NCBI RefSeq assembly: GCF_033958435.1
Contig: NC_134161.1
Location: forward strand, 13,144,001-13,208,000
From: Carettochelys insculpta
Lineage: Eukaryota > Chordata > Testudines > Carettochelyidae
Reading direction: 5' to 3'
Length of the DNA: 64,000 nt
The position numbers were made by a program, and so were the translations under genes. The notes below the pieces were generated by a model, which made no database searches, was not told the DNA's origin, and saw only the letters and a list, made by a program, of their open reading frames with translations. Within the stretch, counting starts at the first letter, position 1. The number at the start of each line of letters is the position of its first letter. Shown in pieces: positions 34,933 to 45,184 of this stretch.

Positions 34933-35561
34933 AGTTTTTTAGGTTTTCAGAGTCCCAGAATTTTTCCTTTCCTGGGATTGTGTCTGAAACACCCTCAATT
35001 GTTTGCAGAAAAGTGACTTATCTCATTTTTCTTCGTTCTTGCTTGATAAGGGAACGGGTTAACTATGGGTCAGATTTTGAGCTGAATTCGACTCCTTTTG
35101 CCACGACTTTCCATCAGTTTCAACTGGAGTTGGACCATGGCCTGACAGGCGTGCTAAAATCCTGCACTGCCCACAGAAATAAATGGGAGCTGTCAGGGAC
35201 TCAGCGTGCTTGTAAAATCAGACCTTAGATCTCTCATGTATTTTTAAAGTACCCACTATTGTAGAATCTAATCCAGGTGTCAGCAACCTCCCCGAGGCAG
35301 AGTGCTAAAATTTGACCTTTATGTACGGTCCAAGTGCCAGTGATATTTTTAATGTTACTAATCCTACTTGCAACAGCTTCATTAATAAATAAATGACAAT
35401 GCAGAGCTTTACCATGTAGGTGGTGGTCAGTAGTGTTAGCTGGTCTTTTGTTATACCACGGGCGGTCTCGCTTTGAGCAAGCTCCTGGGTGCATGGGGGA
35501 GGAGGGTCAGGGTGTAGCTCCCGCCTCATATGTTGATGAAAATCTTTTTTTTGGCCTTGTG
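34933..35561. repeat. Dispersed repeat remnants before the Harbinger-like element
   Basis: The stretch 35065-35225 (GGGTCAGATTTTGAGCTG, CCCACAGAAATAAATGGGAG) resembles an old amniote interspersed repeat. The stretch 35278-35515 (GTGTCAGCAACCTCCCCG through GCTCCTGGGTGCATGG) has the style of an hAT remnant. Both are tentative. Confidence 0.35.
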
Positions 35562-36272
35562 GGCTACGTCTACACATGGAGCCAACATCGAAATAGCTTA
35601 TTTCGATGTAGCAACATCAAAATAGGCTATTTCGATGAGTAACGTCTACACGTCCTCCAGGGCTGGCAACGTCGATGTTCAACTTCGACATTGTGTGGCA
35701 CCACATCGAAATAGGCGCTGCGGGGGAACGTCTACACGCCAAAGTAGCACACATCGAAATAAGGGTGCCAAGCACAGCTGCAGACAGGGTCACAGGGCAG
35801 ACTCAACAGCAAGCCGCTCCCTTAAAGGGCCCCTCCCAGACACAGTTGCACTAAACAACACAAGATCCACAGAGCCGACAACTGGTTGCAGACCCTGTGC
35901 CTGCGGCATGGATCCCCAGCTGCCGCAGCAGCAGCCAGAAGCCCTGGGCTAAGGGCTGCTGCCCACAGTGACCATAGAGCCCCGCAGGGGCTGGAGAGAG
36001 AGCGTCTCTCAACCCCTCAGCTGATGGCTGCCATGGCGGACCCCGCTATTTCGAAGTTGCGGGACGCGCAACGACTACACGGTCCCTACTTCGACGTTGA
36101 ACGTCGAAGTAGGGCGCTATTCCTATCCCCTCATGGGGTTAGCAACTTCGACGTCTCGCCGCTTAACGTCGAAGTTAACTTCGAAATAGCGCCCGGCGCG
36201 TGTAGCCGTGACGGGCGCTATTTCGAAGTTAGTGCCGCTACTTCGAAGTAGCGTGCACGTGTAGACGTGGCC
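35562..36272. mobile_element. PIF/Harbinger-like nonautonomous transposon rich in TCGAA motifs
   Basis: The element is 711 bp. Its ends are GGCTACGTCTACAC and, on the minus strand, GGCCACGTCTACAC, flanked by GTG on both sides (35559-35561 and 36273-36275), a 3-bp duplication of the PIF/Harbinger length. About fifteen TCGAA, TTCGA or CGTCGA words lie in the two subterminal parts, many in TTCGAA or ACTTCGA contexts, while the centre is GC-rich. CpG is far denser than in the surroundings. The 121-codon frame inside is not a recognised transposase. The superfamily call rests on duplication length and TIR style. Confidence 0.6.
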
Positions 36273-36275
36273 GTG

Positions 36276-36530
36276 AAGGCCAAGAGTATAACAGGTTCTT
36301 AAAAGAACTAGATAAATTCATGGAGGTTAGGTCCATCGGTGCCTCTTAACCAGGATGGGCAGGAATGGTGTCTTTGTCAAAGGCTGGAAATGGGAGATGG
36401 GGTGGATCACTTGATGATTCCCTGTTCTGTTCAATCCCTCTGGGGCTCCTGGCATTGGCTGCTGTCAAAAAACAGCACACTGGGCTAGATGGTCCGTGGT
36501 CTGACCCAATGTGGCTGTTCTGAAGGTCTT
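36276..36530 (+). mobile_element. CR1 LINE 3' end
   Basis: GAAGGCCAAGAGTATAACAG, AAGAACTAGATAAATTCATG, CTGGGGCTCCTGGCATTGG, GGGCTAGATGGTCCGTGG and CTGACCCAATGTGGC follow the CR1 end as in the 48-kb copy. The Harbinger-like element inserted directly at its 5' side. Confidence 0.8.
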
Positions 36531-37544
36531 GTTCACAGACAAGTGGGTTAGCTGGGTTGTATCACCACACAAAGGTTGTACAGTTTTAATTACAGTCCAG
36601 GCAGACAAACCTCCTTTTGTGTGTGCCATCAGGGCCAGTTCTAGGGGTAGGTGTGCAGGGCGGTGGCCGTTGACTCCCAACTTCCAGGAAACACCTAACT
36701 GCTTTGCCCCGTAAGAGAAGGGTTGTATAATTCTGTATGGAGTAGGGATTATACCAGGGTATCTGTCCCATTCACTGGCATACTTATAAATCAGTACAGC
36801 TGCTGTGCACACCAGGCCTGACTGTCCCTGCCACACAAGTGGGAAAGTGGCAGTCGGATTGACAGGAAAGGCACATGCAGAATGGTGATTAAAGGGACAG
36901 CAAATTGTCCTGGAATCTCTGTTGAGGATGAACCATCTCAAGGGAAATGTGATGCAACTTCCAGCTGAACGTAGCACATTTTACAAATGCTTTAACGATT
37001 AATTAATATCTTGCGGCCATTATGGGACTTGACCAACGCATTTCACTTCAGACAAATAATTGGCAGGCTGCCCAACTGTTTTCTGAGGCCAACTCCCAGG
37101 GCTGCAGTAAAAGCTGTTGTCTTGCATTGAATAATAATTTGTCCCTCCCACGCCTCTTTACTCTCTGTATGACCTTTGGAACTGGACTGTCATCTTCACC
37201 ATACACGGATGAGCATCTTCAAACTGTAGTGCAGAGGCTAGGAGGAATTTAGAGTTTTGTAAACACAAAATATCATTGTGGCCAAAAAAAAAACAAAAAA
37301 AACCAAATCTGGGGTCTAGGAATTAAAAAGTCTGCAAACTCAGCCAAGTGTTGCAATGTGGTTTAGATTTAGTACTAGAATTATGTTATCACTGAGCCCT
37401 TGTAGCTTCAGCGGGAACTTCTGGTGCATCTCATGCAGGCGGGTCAGACCAAATGAAGGCCGACAGAGTGCCTAGTTCTGATGACTGACGGTTGGGAACC
37501 TAGGCGTATAGCAGGTTCTAATAAACCAAACCTAGGGCAGGGAG
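36531..37544. other. Intergenic, nothing firmly recognised
   Basis: A 170-codon minus-strand frame (36465-36977) overlaps the CR1 3' end and has no motif, so I do not call it. An A-rich run lies at 37282-37302. The stretch 36950-37030 is AT-rich and repeat-free. Confidence 0.4.
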
Positions 37545-37728
37545 CAGCATTCCTTGTAAATTAAGTGGTTGGGCAGTCGCACAGGAGAGATTCAAATGCT
37601 GCCCAGCTGACTAGCAGAGCATCCATAGCCGACAGCATTTGTTTCTGTGCTGGTGCACAGCCACACATGCTGCAGTGCACATAACAAAATGTATTTGGCA
37701 CATGGATGGGAGAAACAGAAGGAACGTG
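37545..37728 (-). mobile_element. hAT MITE family copy E
   Basis: This is the minus-strand copy: CAGCATTCCTTGTAAATTAA, GCTGCCCAGCTGACTAGCAG, TTGTTTCTGTGCTGG, GCACATAACAAAATGTATTT and CACATGGATGGGAGAAAC, ending GGAACGTG, follow the reference copy in reverse. Confidence 0.65.
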
Positions 37729-37859
37729 AACTGGAGCCTGAGCTTCCTGAGATTTTCACAATCCAGCTTCTAGCTGGGCACCCCAGAAGGGAGCTAGATT
37801 GAAGAATTCAGTAGAAAGAGTCACGTCATTCCCCACCTAGAGAGTGGGGATGAAAGCTG

Positions 37860-38110
37860 CTGGGTGCTGCTGTCTGTTGAAAATCTGACCCCGAGCACTG
37901 GTTTTGGCTTCATATGCTGTACCTTTGGGCAAGTCATTTAATTAATGCACTGAACTAATTCAGTTCCTTGCCCTGCCACAGCCTAATCCCTTAATTTCTC
38001 CTGGCCTCAGTTCCCTGCCTATGAAATGGGGATAAAAATACTTCCATTCTCCCCTCATTGTCTTGTCTGTGTAGAAGAAGCAACCAGCACTTAGTTAGAC
38101 TGGGAGTCTG
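37860..38110 (+). repeat. MIR-type ancient SINE
   Basis: CCTTTGGGCAAGTCATTTAA, TCTCCTGGCCTCAGTTCCC and TATGAAATGGGGATAAAAAT are a clear MIR core in plus orientation. Confidence 0.75.
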
Positions 38111-38214
38111 CAGCAAAGCTAGAAGGTGAACCCAGATCTTCTGAGATCCAGCCCAATGCTGTAAGACATTCTTTCGTTGTTCTCCAGATACACATCCATT
38201 TTACCTTGAAGGAC

Positions 38215-38690
38215 TCATAATCTAGTAGTTAGGGGAGGGGACTGGGAGCCAAGTGACCTGGGTTGTTTCCTGACCCTGCTCCTAACTCGTGTCACTATGA
38301 GCAGAATATTTCAGTCTCTTGTTGTTCAGCTCTGTATGTCAGCAAGACGGGACGCAGGGATGGTAGCTTGAGCCAGTTACCCTCGTACTTACCTGGAAGC
38401 AAGGTGATTTGTACACAGGTAGGTAGCCCAAGTGGCTGCTCGTGCTACCCCACAGCCTCCCCACAGCTACACTGTTATTTCAAGTGCCCTAGCTCAAGCA
38501 GGGCTAGCATGTGTGTCCACCCACACCGGGAAGTACCTTTCCTGGACCTATCTAGATGGACTTAGTCTCTTCCTCTGCAAAATCAGATAAAACTGACTCT
38601 TGTAATTTGCCTCGAGGGCCTGTGGTGAAAGGCACCATATCAGTGCAGAAGGGTTCGTCCTTTTGTTGTCATTAATAAGGGATCATGCTT
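38215..38690 (+). repeat. MIR-type SINE with tRNA-like head, interrupted
   Basis: The head TAGTTAGGGGAGGGGACTGG, GAGCCAAGTGACCTGGGTTG and CTGACCCTGCTCCTAACTCG lies at 38227-38290. The tail CTTCCTCTGCAAAATCAGAT and GTGAAAGGCACCATATCAG lies at 38565-38650. About 250 bp of other sequence separates them, perhaps an insertion. Confidence 0.5.
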
Positions 38691-39074
38691 TATCTTAATA
38701 AAATAAGAGACATGACAGTTGTATTGAGGTGTAACAGCTGTAACAGATCCACTGAATTATAGGTTTGTTAGTTCTCAAGGAGGCTGTTCTGTTGTGTCAG
38801 CTGATTTTTATTTAACATGTCATAAGTGCTTTAATGAATGGTTTAAATGCATATGTGGAAATCTTAATTTGAAGCATTATAGAAAAGTGGGACTCGGTTC
38901 AATTAATAAAATCCTCTTTAAACATGGTGGGCTCCAAAACCCATCCAGTGTCAAAGCAAACTGGCACATGGAAGAGACTTGTAAACTCCAGGCCAGGTGG
39001 CTCCTGGGGGTATAATAAAAATTCAAAGAAAGCAAGGTGTGAGGGGCACAGTTTGGCCATTCAAAACTCCCTGC

Positions 39075-39210
39075 CTACATTGTAAGCTCTTTAGAACGGC
39101 AGCCACATCTCCTTCTCTGTCTGTATCGTATCTAGCACAAGAGGGCCCAGTCCTGAATGGGGTCAGTGCATTTTATCCAAATAGAAATAATAACGATGCT
39201 GAACAAGGAC
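39075..39210 (+). repeat. Ancient SINE 3' tail
   Basis: TTGTAAGCTCTTTAGAACGG, CAGCCACATCTCCTTCTCTG, ATCTAGCACAAGAGGGCCC and AATAATAACGATG are the same tail type as at 30.7 kb. Confidence 0.6.
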
Positions 39211-39234
39211 TAAGGTCTTGAGGATTTGTTGCAT

Positions 39235-39600
39235 AGGAATAAGAGGGGGTGAACAAAGCCAATTAGATCATATAATCCATTTCCTCAGCTATTGGAAGAC
39301 TGTTTCATATTCCTTTCTCCATTACTTTCTCAAGTCTAATTATAAATGTACCCTGTAGTGGAGATTCCACCTCTGTCCTTGGGAAATTATTCCACAGCCT
39401 GTTAGGTCTCACCCTTGACTTTTTCCTGATAGCCTAAGTTTTCCCTTTCCTAATTTCACCCTCCGACTCCTTGTTATATCCACCCCCTTCTATTGTCCTT
39501 AATTATTCCACTGTCCAAGATGTTTACTTGCTCTGTCAATCCATAGCAGTTCCCTCGCGCCTTTTAATAATTTTTTCCCGAGTCAGGCCCTCCAGAACCC
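39235..39600 (-). mobile_element. CR1/L3-type LINE fragment (minus strand)
   Basis: CCAATTAGATCATATAATCC, TGGAGATTCCACCTCTGTCC, GGAAATTATTCCACAGCCTG, TTTCACCCTCCGACTCCTTG and CTCGCGCCTTTTAATAATTT match the CR1/L3 3' half in reverse, old and diverged. Confidence 0.65.
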
Positions 39601-40154
39601 TGTGGTGGTTCTTGGAATCCCAGTTGGTCACTGTATTCATTACAATAACAAACATAAAGGAGAGAGACATTTTGGGGCTCAACCCAGAGCAGTCGGGGAT
39701 GTTCCTCTTCTTATTCTGCAGCTCTGGGAGACGTCGGTCCTGTTCTGCTGTGGTTCACAGCCTGGACACCAGCAGCTAGCCTACAGGCATGCTGGTCACA
39801 CCCTGGCTTCCGCAGTCCAGTTACTTTTTGCAGCAACACCTCTCCAGCCCCAAACTTCTCCCTCCCTGTCCACCTGGTAATGTCCAGGCCTGCTGACCAC
39901 CACCTACTCAGAACCCATGTTTGCTGCCCCTTTAAAGAGTCAACACGCTGCTCCACATTCATTTAACTGGGCTTTGACAAACGCTCATTCCGATCCCAGC
40001 GCTGACTTAGTTTATGGGAAAAGCAAAACAAGCTGACGAACTAAAATGTCCTGCCTTTAAAGGATACCAAGTAGCAGGGGCCAAGACAGAAATGGTTACA
40101 GACAAACAAAACTAAAAATAGACTTCTAAACTGAAACGTAACTTCAGAAAGTTA

Positions 40155-40443
40155 CAGCAGAAGCCGTGTTTCCCAGCACTCACGTAACCAGCACGCTCTG
40201 TTAACCGGCACTCGGGGCAGCTGCCCCAGAGACGCCTGCCCTGCTGGGACTGGCTGCTGTAGTGCAGCCCCTTCCAGCCAGGGTTGGTGGCAGTGGAGTG
40301 GCCCCCACACCCTCAAGAACAGAGCTGGGGCCCCCCTCCAGGGTCAGCTGAGTGGGGCCCGTGGCCCCATTTGACTAAGTGGGAAATTTGCTTATCCAGC
40401 AACTCCTGTTCCCTAGGGATGCCAGCTAAGGAAGCTTCTACTG
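40155..40443. mobile_element. Tigger-like nonautonomous DNA transposon
   Basis: The left end after TA reads CAGCAGAAGCCGTGTTTCCC. The right end on the minus strand reads CAGTAGAAGCTTCCTTAGC. Subterminal words GTTAACCGGC and TTATCCAGC are Tigger-like. The middle is GC-rich and has no transposase. Confidence 0.55.
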
Positions 40444-41095
40444 TGCAGTCTTCACCTAAGGAGGTTTCTCACCTATGTTCCATTCCCAGAGACTTCCTCT
40501 CCCTTTGTTGAAGGACCCCCAGCGTTCTGTGATTTCAAGAGCCCTCGCCTTTTGATCCCCTCCCACCACTTGTGATAGACACCTCTGATGGTCTCTCTCC
40601 TTTCTTTTTAAAGTCCAGTAAGCCCCTCTAACATTGCTTTTCCCTGATGATTGTGGACTCCCAGCTGTTGCATATGAATTTCAGGCTGTCCTCTTACCCA
40701 CCGGTGACTTTTTGCAAGGGCACTGATCTCTCTCTCCAACCACAAAGCAAAGGCATAGTCCATTGGGTTGGGCAGCCTGTGATTGGAGGTGCTGGCCTCT
40801 TGTCTTAGTCAGGGATTGACTTTAAGGTCTAGGGTAGACCTGCCCTTTGTGGAGAGACTGTCTGGGAAGCTATAAAAAGGGATTCATGGGCCATGATCAA
40901 TGAGTAATGGTACTATTCGGCAATGGGTTTGCTACTACTGACTTTGTGAGGACCCTAAGGGGGACTGTGTTCGAGAGTTTGTTGTGTGTCCATAGATCAG
41001 CGATTCACTTGTGCTTCGTTAAGAGTACAGTGTGTGTGCACGTACGCACACATGTACAGTTCCTTTGCTTAGCTTGTATTTCCTTGCTTTAAGAT

Positions 41096-41172
41096 GTAAT
41101 CTTACAATCCTTAAGATGCCACAGAGCTCCTCGTTGTTTTTGCAGATACAGACGAACACAGCTATCCCTCTG
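41096..41172 (-). mobile_element. Penelope-like fragment, part of the inverted duplication
   Basis: On the minus strand it reads CTCAGAGGGATAGCTGTGTT, then CAACGAGGAGCTCTGTGGC and ATCTTAAGG, and then breaks off. The ribozyme end is absent. Its outer flank is shared with the 43.6-kb copy. Confidence 0.6.
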
Positions 41173-41323
41173 AGACTCAGCTGCACTGACCCATGAAAGG
41201 AAATTTATTTCCCAGTGTATCTAACTCTGTCTTCACAGGACATGTTCAGACACCCAAGAACTGAGAGCATTTGCAACACCTAGAGGTGCCAGTTGGACCA
41301 GGGCTCAGAGCACTAGGCTCTGG
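41138..41323 (-). repeat. Inverted duplication, copy at 41 kb
   Basis: Read in reverse, this segment matches 43488-43672 with roughly 85-90% identity by eye. It runs from CCAGAGCCTAGTG, through GGCACCTCTAGGTGTTGC, GGGTGTCTGAACATGTCC and ACAGAGTTAGATACACTGG, into the same Penelope-like outer end. A ~2.2-kb spacer separates the copies. Confidence 0.75.
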
Positions 41324-42530
41324 AGATACCCAGATGAAATAACCTTTACATTGTAACTAGGAAACCAGAGCTCCCACAGCCTGATGGACTAAAGGAGGAT
41401 GTGTTTAAGCAACTGAGGGACTTGGTAGGATGAAGGCACTGGTTTCAGGGTCTCCGGATCTGGATTGCAGGGTCCCACTCCCCAGAAAGCACAGTGGCCA
41501 GCTTGTGCACGTGAGGGACCCGGAGCTTGTCATTTGCTACACAGTGCTTGGAGCTGGGAAGCATGTGGAATCCAGTTTTGGATCCAGCCCAAGACTGAAT
41601 TCCACCCAAAGAGTGAGACCGGGCCGGGTTGTGATGGATGGCTACGGACAAAAAGGGAGACTTTGCACATAACTTCAAATCCAGGAGTATCACCATCTGC
41701 TAATGAAAAGAAAAACATGTGCAATTTGGCATAATGAATTATTCATTAGTGGTTATCCACTTGGCCACCATGGTTGTGAGCTGTTCTCCTGCTTGAGCCC
41801 ATAAAAACTTGGTAACTGCATGGCCACAAATGGAGCAAAAGTGAAATTATTGGAATAAACTAAAGGGAGAGAAGGGGAGCAGAGACATGACATTCATTCA
41901 GATGCTCAGACCAGCAGAATGTACATTCTTCCTGAGGGGTATTTGTGATGAATGGAGATGTGGTACCATCTCAGATCATGGGGCTTTCAGATAAATAGGG
42001 GTTTCCTGTCAGAGAGGGGAGATCGGTGGGTAGCAATATAAGTGCAGAGGAAGAGAATGGGGACACACATCTAGCTGCGATGAACGGGAAGGTCCTGTCT
42101 TACCCATGGGACAAGTGTTTGCTTCTCTTTGCTGCTGTCTGTCTTTCAGCTCAGACAAGCGTCCTATTTTTACCATGTTTTGCCTGAGGCAATTTTGTAA
42201 GATTAATGCACTGGCTGAACAGTCACAAGCTGGTTTTACCTTGCTGAGACAACAATTATCTTGAAATCAGAATTCGTCGCCCTGCAGATGTCAAGTAGGT
42301 TTCACAAGTATGTTGTCTGTTTGCTGACACTGCACAAGTAACAGGGCTGCTGGCTTCTTGCAACATGTCTGGTGTGGTATGGAAAAGTTATTGGGGCCAG
42401 AGTTTTTGTATGGGCAGTGCCCTTGTTATGAATATCCAGACAGACACAGAAGGCTGTGGCGGATAATGTTACCGTAAATCTCGACTCAACTGACTACTTG
42501 ACATTGACTTCAGGAGTGTGCCCAGTATTG

Positions 42531-42670
42531 ACAAGTATCAGAGGCGTAGCCATGTTAGTCTGCACCCACAAAAACAAAGCAAAGTCCTGCTGCACCTTGT
42601 AGAGTAACAGATTTATCGGAGCATAAGCTTTCACGGGCAAAGATCCACTTTGTCAGATGCATTGTTTTTG
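42531..42670 (+). mobile_element. Penelope-like fragment with full body and decayed ribozyme
   Basis: The outer end AGTATCAGAGGCGTAGCC, the body CCTGCTGCACCTTGTAGAG, and the inner part GCATAAGCTTTCACGGGC, TTTGTCAGATGCATTG are all present. Flanks CCCAGTATTG (42521-42530) and CCCAATATTG (42671-42680) match at 9 of 10, a likely target duplication. It is not a fold-back. The minus strand carries a hammerhead-like core with one key base changed. Confidence 0.7.
42620..42656 (-). ncRNA. Decayed hammerhead-like ribozyme motif
   Basis: On the minus strand: CTGACAA (complement of 42650-42656), stem, GAAA (complement of 42629-42632), then GCTTATGCTCC. GC-TTAT-GC could form a two-pair stem III before U-C. 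The core G at position 8 is A, as expected if CTGACGA lost its CpG. It is therefore probably inactive. Confidence 0.4.
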
Positions 42671-43369
42671 CCCAATATTGGTTGATACATCCCAAATAGG
42701 GTGGGTAAAAGTGGAGTCATCTTTTATCCCCACCCTGAATTTTTATTCTGAATGAAACTAGTTGTCCACATATCCTGCTATCCTGTCTGATAGGGACCAA
42801 TACAAGATATTTCACAGGAAAGTGAAATTAGAAAATAACCTATCCCTCTGGGAAGTTTCTTCCTGACCCCTGGCAGTGAGTGGTTGGCTCTCACCTTGGA
42901 GCATAAAGGTATTTTGTTTAAAAATTGTTATCTTAACTAAGGTAGCTGTGGATGCTCTCATATCCAGTCCTGTTAGGGATTCTGCTCAACTTATGGCCTC
43001 TAGTATCTTGTGAACCTCAAAGAAAATAAGTTAGCAATGTGTTCAAACAGCCTGTATGTTCAAGGGATGAAATAGGTTACCACTTCAGATATAATCATGC
43101 CCATGGAAGTTACAAGTGAAGATAAAAGCCAGCAAAATGATGAACTCGTGACAAGCCAAGACAGTGGACATCCCTTATGTGCTTTTGGACTCGGCAGCAC
43201 CGTATCAGGAAAGCTCAGTGGACACTTAATATTCTTCTGATAAGTGTCTGTCTTCATGTGTGATAGAAGTTTTGGTATCCAATGGCAATACGATTTTGCC
43301 CAGAGAGTTGGTAGTACCACATGGTCAAAGAGATCTGCAAGGTGTAAGCTGTGCTTAATATCAAGTCAC

Positions 43370-43487
43370 ATCATCTTCCTGTGGCTCAGTTTCCCGTATG
43401 GACATTGGAGATAGCATTTCCCCGTCCCTTTCTGTCTTGCCTATTAAGGTAGTAAATTCCTCAGGGCAGAGATTCTCTTCCGTACCG
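43370..43487 (-). repeat. MIR-type SINE (minus strand)
   Basis: CTTCCTGTGGCTCAGTTTCC, CCTATTAAGGTAGTAAATTC and CTCAGGGCAGAGATTCTC resemble MIR 3' parts. The orientation is uncertain and the copy is diverged. Confidence 0.4.
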
Positions 43488-43672
43488 CCAGAGCCTAGTG
43501 TTCTGAGCCCCGGTCTAACTGGCACCTCTAGGTGTTGCTCTCTCTGACAACTATTGTTCTTGGGTGTCCGAACATGTCCTATGAGGACAGAGTTAGATAC
43601 ACTGGAAAATAAATTCCCTTTCATGAGTCAGTGCAGCTGAGTCTCAGAGGGGTAGCTGTGTTAGTCTGCATC
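43488..43672 (+). repeat. Inverted duplication, copy at 43 kb
   Basis: This is the partner of 41138-41323. It appears to be the original locus, because the Penelope-like insert here still has flanking duplications on both sides, whereas the 41-kb copy breaks off inside the insert. Confidence 0.75.
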
Positions 43673-43742
43673 TTAAACATTAACAGATTTATCTGGGTAT
43701 AAGCTTTCATGGGTAAAATCCACTTTTTCACATGCACTGAAT
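43639..43742 (+). mobile_element. Penelope-like fragment with 11-bp TSD
   Basis: The outer end CTCAGAGGGGTAGCTGTG is followed, after an internal deletion, by ATTAACAGATTTATCTGGG and ATAAGCTTTCATGGGTAAAA. TCAGTGCAGCT flanks it at 43628-43638 and 43743-43753. The minus-strand ribozyme core is degenerate (TGTGAAAAAG where CTGATGAAG is expected). Confidence 0.65.
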
Positions 43743-44204
43743 TCAGTGCAGCTCGTTGAGTACATCTACCAGTCCTGGGCAGTTTACGAGTCTCCCCTGA
43801 TCTCCACAAGTTTCCGTGACTCTCGTCTCTCCAGGATCTTTTTTGATATCCCTCCTTAAGTGCTTACTACTTTTACCACCAAAATATTATCCACAAATCA
43901 GATCACAGTGGAATCCACATCCACAGATGGAAATGAAGCCTCCATGTACTGTACTTGAGGGTTTTTTACATTCATTTGGTCAAAAAAGTCCACTGAAAAT
44001 GCTTAAACATCTTTTCTGGACTACATCTGGAAGCAATCGCTCCTGTAAGCCTGAAATATGCGTCACCCGTGAGACGGAAGACGTCTGCAGTGAATGTCTG
44101 CGGGACTGATTCCACTTACCTAGACGCAAGGTTGTCCCAGATACAGTTAGGGCCACCAGCCACCACAGGCCCCGGGGCAAGGGGGGTGGTGGGGGGCCAG
44201 ATTC

Positions 44205-44440
44205 ACACCTCCAGAAGGGGCAGGGCCAAGAGTGGAAAGGGCAGGGCCTAGGGCAGTCAGCCCTTAGCACTGTTCAGACCGCAGCACTGAACCCCCAACC
44301 CCGACTTCCCATGGCATTTCAGAGGCGCCCAGAGCTCCCCCCTGCTACTACTTCAGTATTAGAGGCAGCTGGAGCTCTGGGCCCCTTTGCAACTGTCCCC
44401 TTTGCGCCCCTTCCCCTTCCCCCTCTGTGGGCAGGCCTGT
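44205..44440. repeat. GC-rich repeat unit, copy 1 of 3
   Basis: It contains CAGTCAGCCCTTAGCACTG, CATTTCAGAGGCGCCCAGAG, GCTACTACTTCAGTATTAG and GGCAGCTGGAGCTCTGGG. The same word order recurs at 44565-44800 and 45185-45420. Confidence 0.6.
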
Positions 44441-44564
44441 CTCACTCCATCAGTCTGTCAATTTTCAGCACTCCCTCTACTTTCACTGTGCGTTACTGGT
44501 GTTGTAAAACCACCCCTGGGGAGCTAGCAGCGGTGCCAACAGCTGCCGTGGGCCTAGGAGCAAG

Positions 44565-44800
44565 GTGGGAAGGGGTGGGGCCAAGGGAGCTGGGGCAGGG
44601 CTTAGGACAGTCAGCTCGGGCCCCACCCACTTTTTCCCTCTGAGCCACATGTGGAGTGGCAGCGCAGCTCTGCGTGTCATTTGGAAGCACCCAGCGCTGC
44701 TGCTACTTCAGCAGCAATGGCAGCAGGTGCTCCAGGCCTCTCTGAATGCCAGATCCGTGGGCAACTGCCTCCTTTGTCATTGTCCTCCCCCTCCCACTTT
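44565..44800. repeat. GC-rich repeat unit, copy 2 of 3
   Basis: It contains GGGCTTAGGACAGTCAGCTC, TGTCATTTGGAAGCACCCAG, TGCTGCTACTTCAGCAGCAA and GCAGGTGCTCCAGGCC, parallel to copy 1. Open frames through it are composition shadows. Confidence 0.6.
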
Positions 44801-45035
44801 GGTGGCCACTGAACTGTGTCCTGACCCTCATTTAAGGCACTGCTCAAAGGATCTAGAGGGAGATCTCGCAAGCTTGGACCCCTCGCTGAGCAGAGATGCC
44901 TGCCAAGAGGTCAGCACCCTGCGCCGGCTTCCCAGGGTATGTCCTGTGCTACGCAAGAGGCTAGCTTAAGTAGGTCCCAGCCGATGGGTCACGCCCCACC
45001 GAGACAGTTGTGATTGTTGTGTATGTGTGTGTTGG

Positions 45036-45165
45036 AGCTGTATCGGTCCCATGATATTACAGTGGTAAGGTGGGCGAGGACATATCTTTTATTGGACCAG
45101 CTTCTGTTGGTGGGCAAGAGAAGCTTTTGGGCTACACAAAACTCCTCCTCAGGTCATGGGCATGG
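45036..45165 (+). mobile_element. Penelope-like fragment, second subfamily
   Basis: GGTCCCATGATATTACAGTG, AAGGTGGGCGAGGACATATC, TTTTATTGGACCAGCTTCTG, GGGCAAGAGAAGCTTTTGGG and CTCCTCCTCAGGTCATGGGC match a common vertebrate subfamily. On the minus strand its usual core CTGAAGAAGAGC..GCTCGAAAGC has decayed to CTGAGGAGGAG..GCCCAAAAGC. Confidence 0.55.
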
Positions 45166-45184
45166 TTCCTCACAGCTCTGTTTG

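Noticed and set aside
36465..36977. 170-codon minus-strand open frame
   Set aside because: Its end overlaps a CR1 3' UTR in reverse and there is no recognisable domain.
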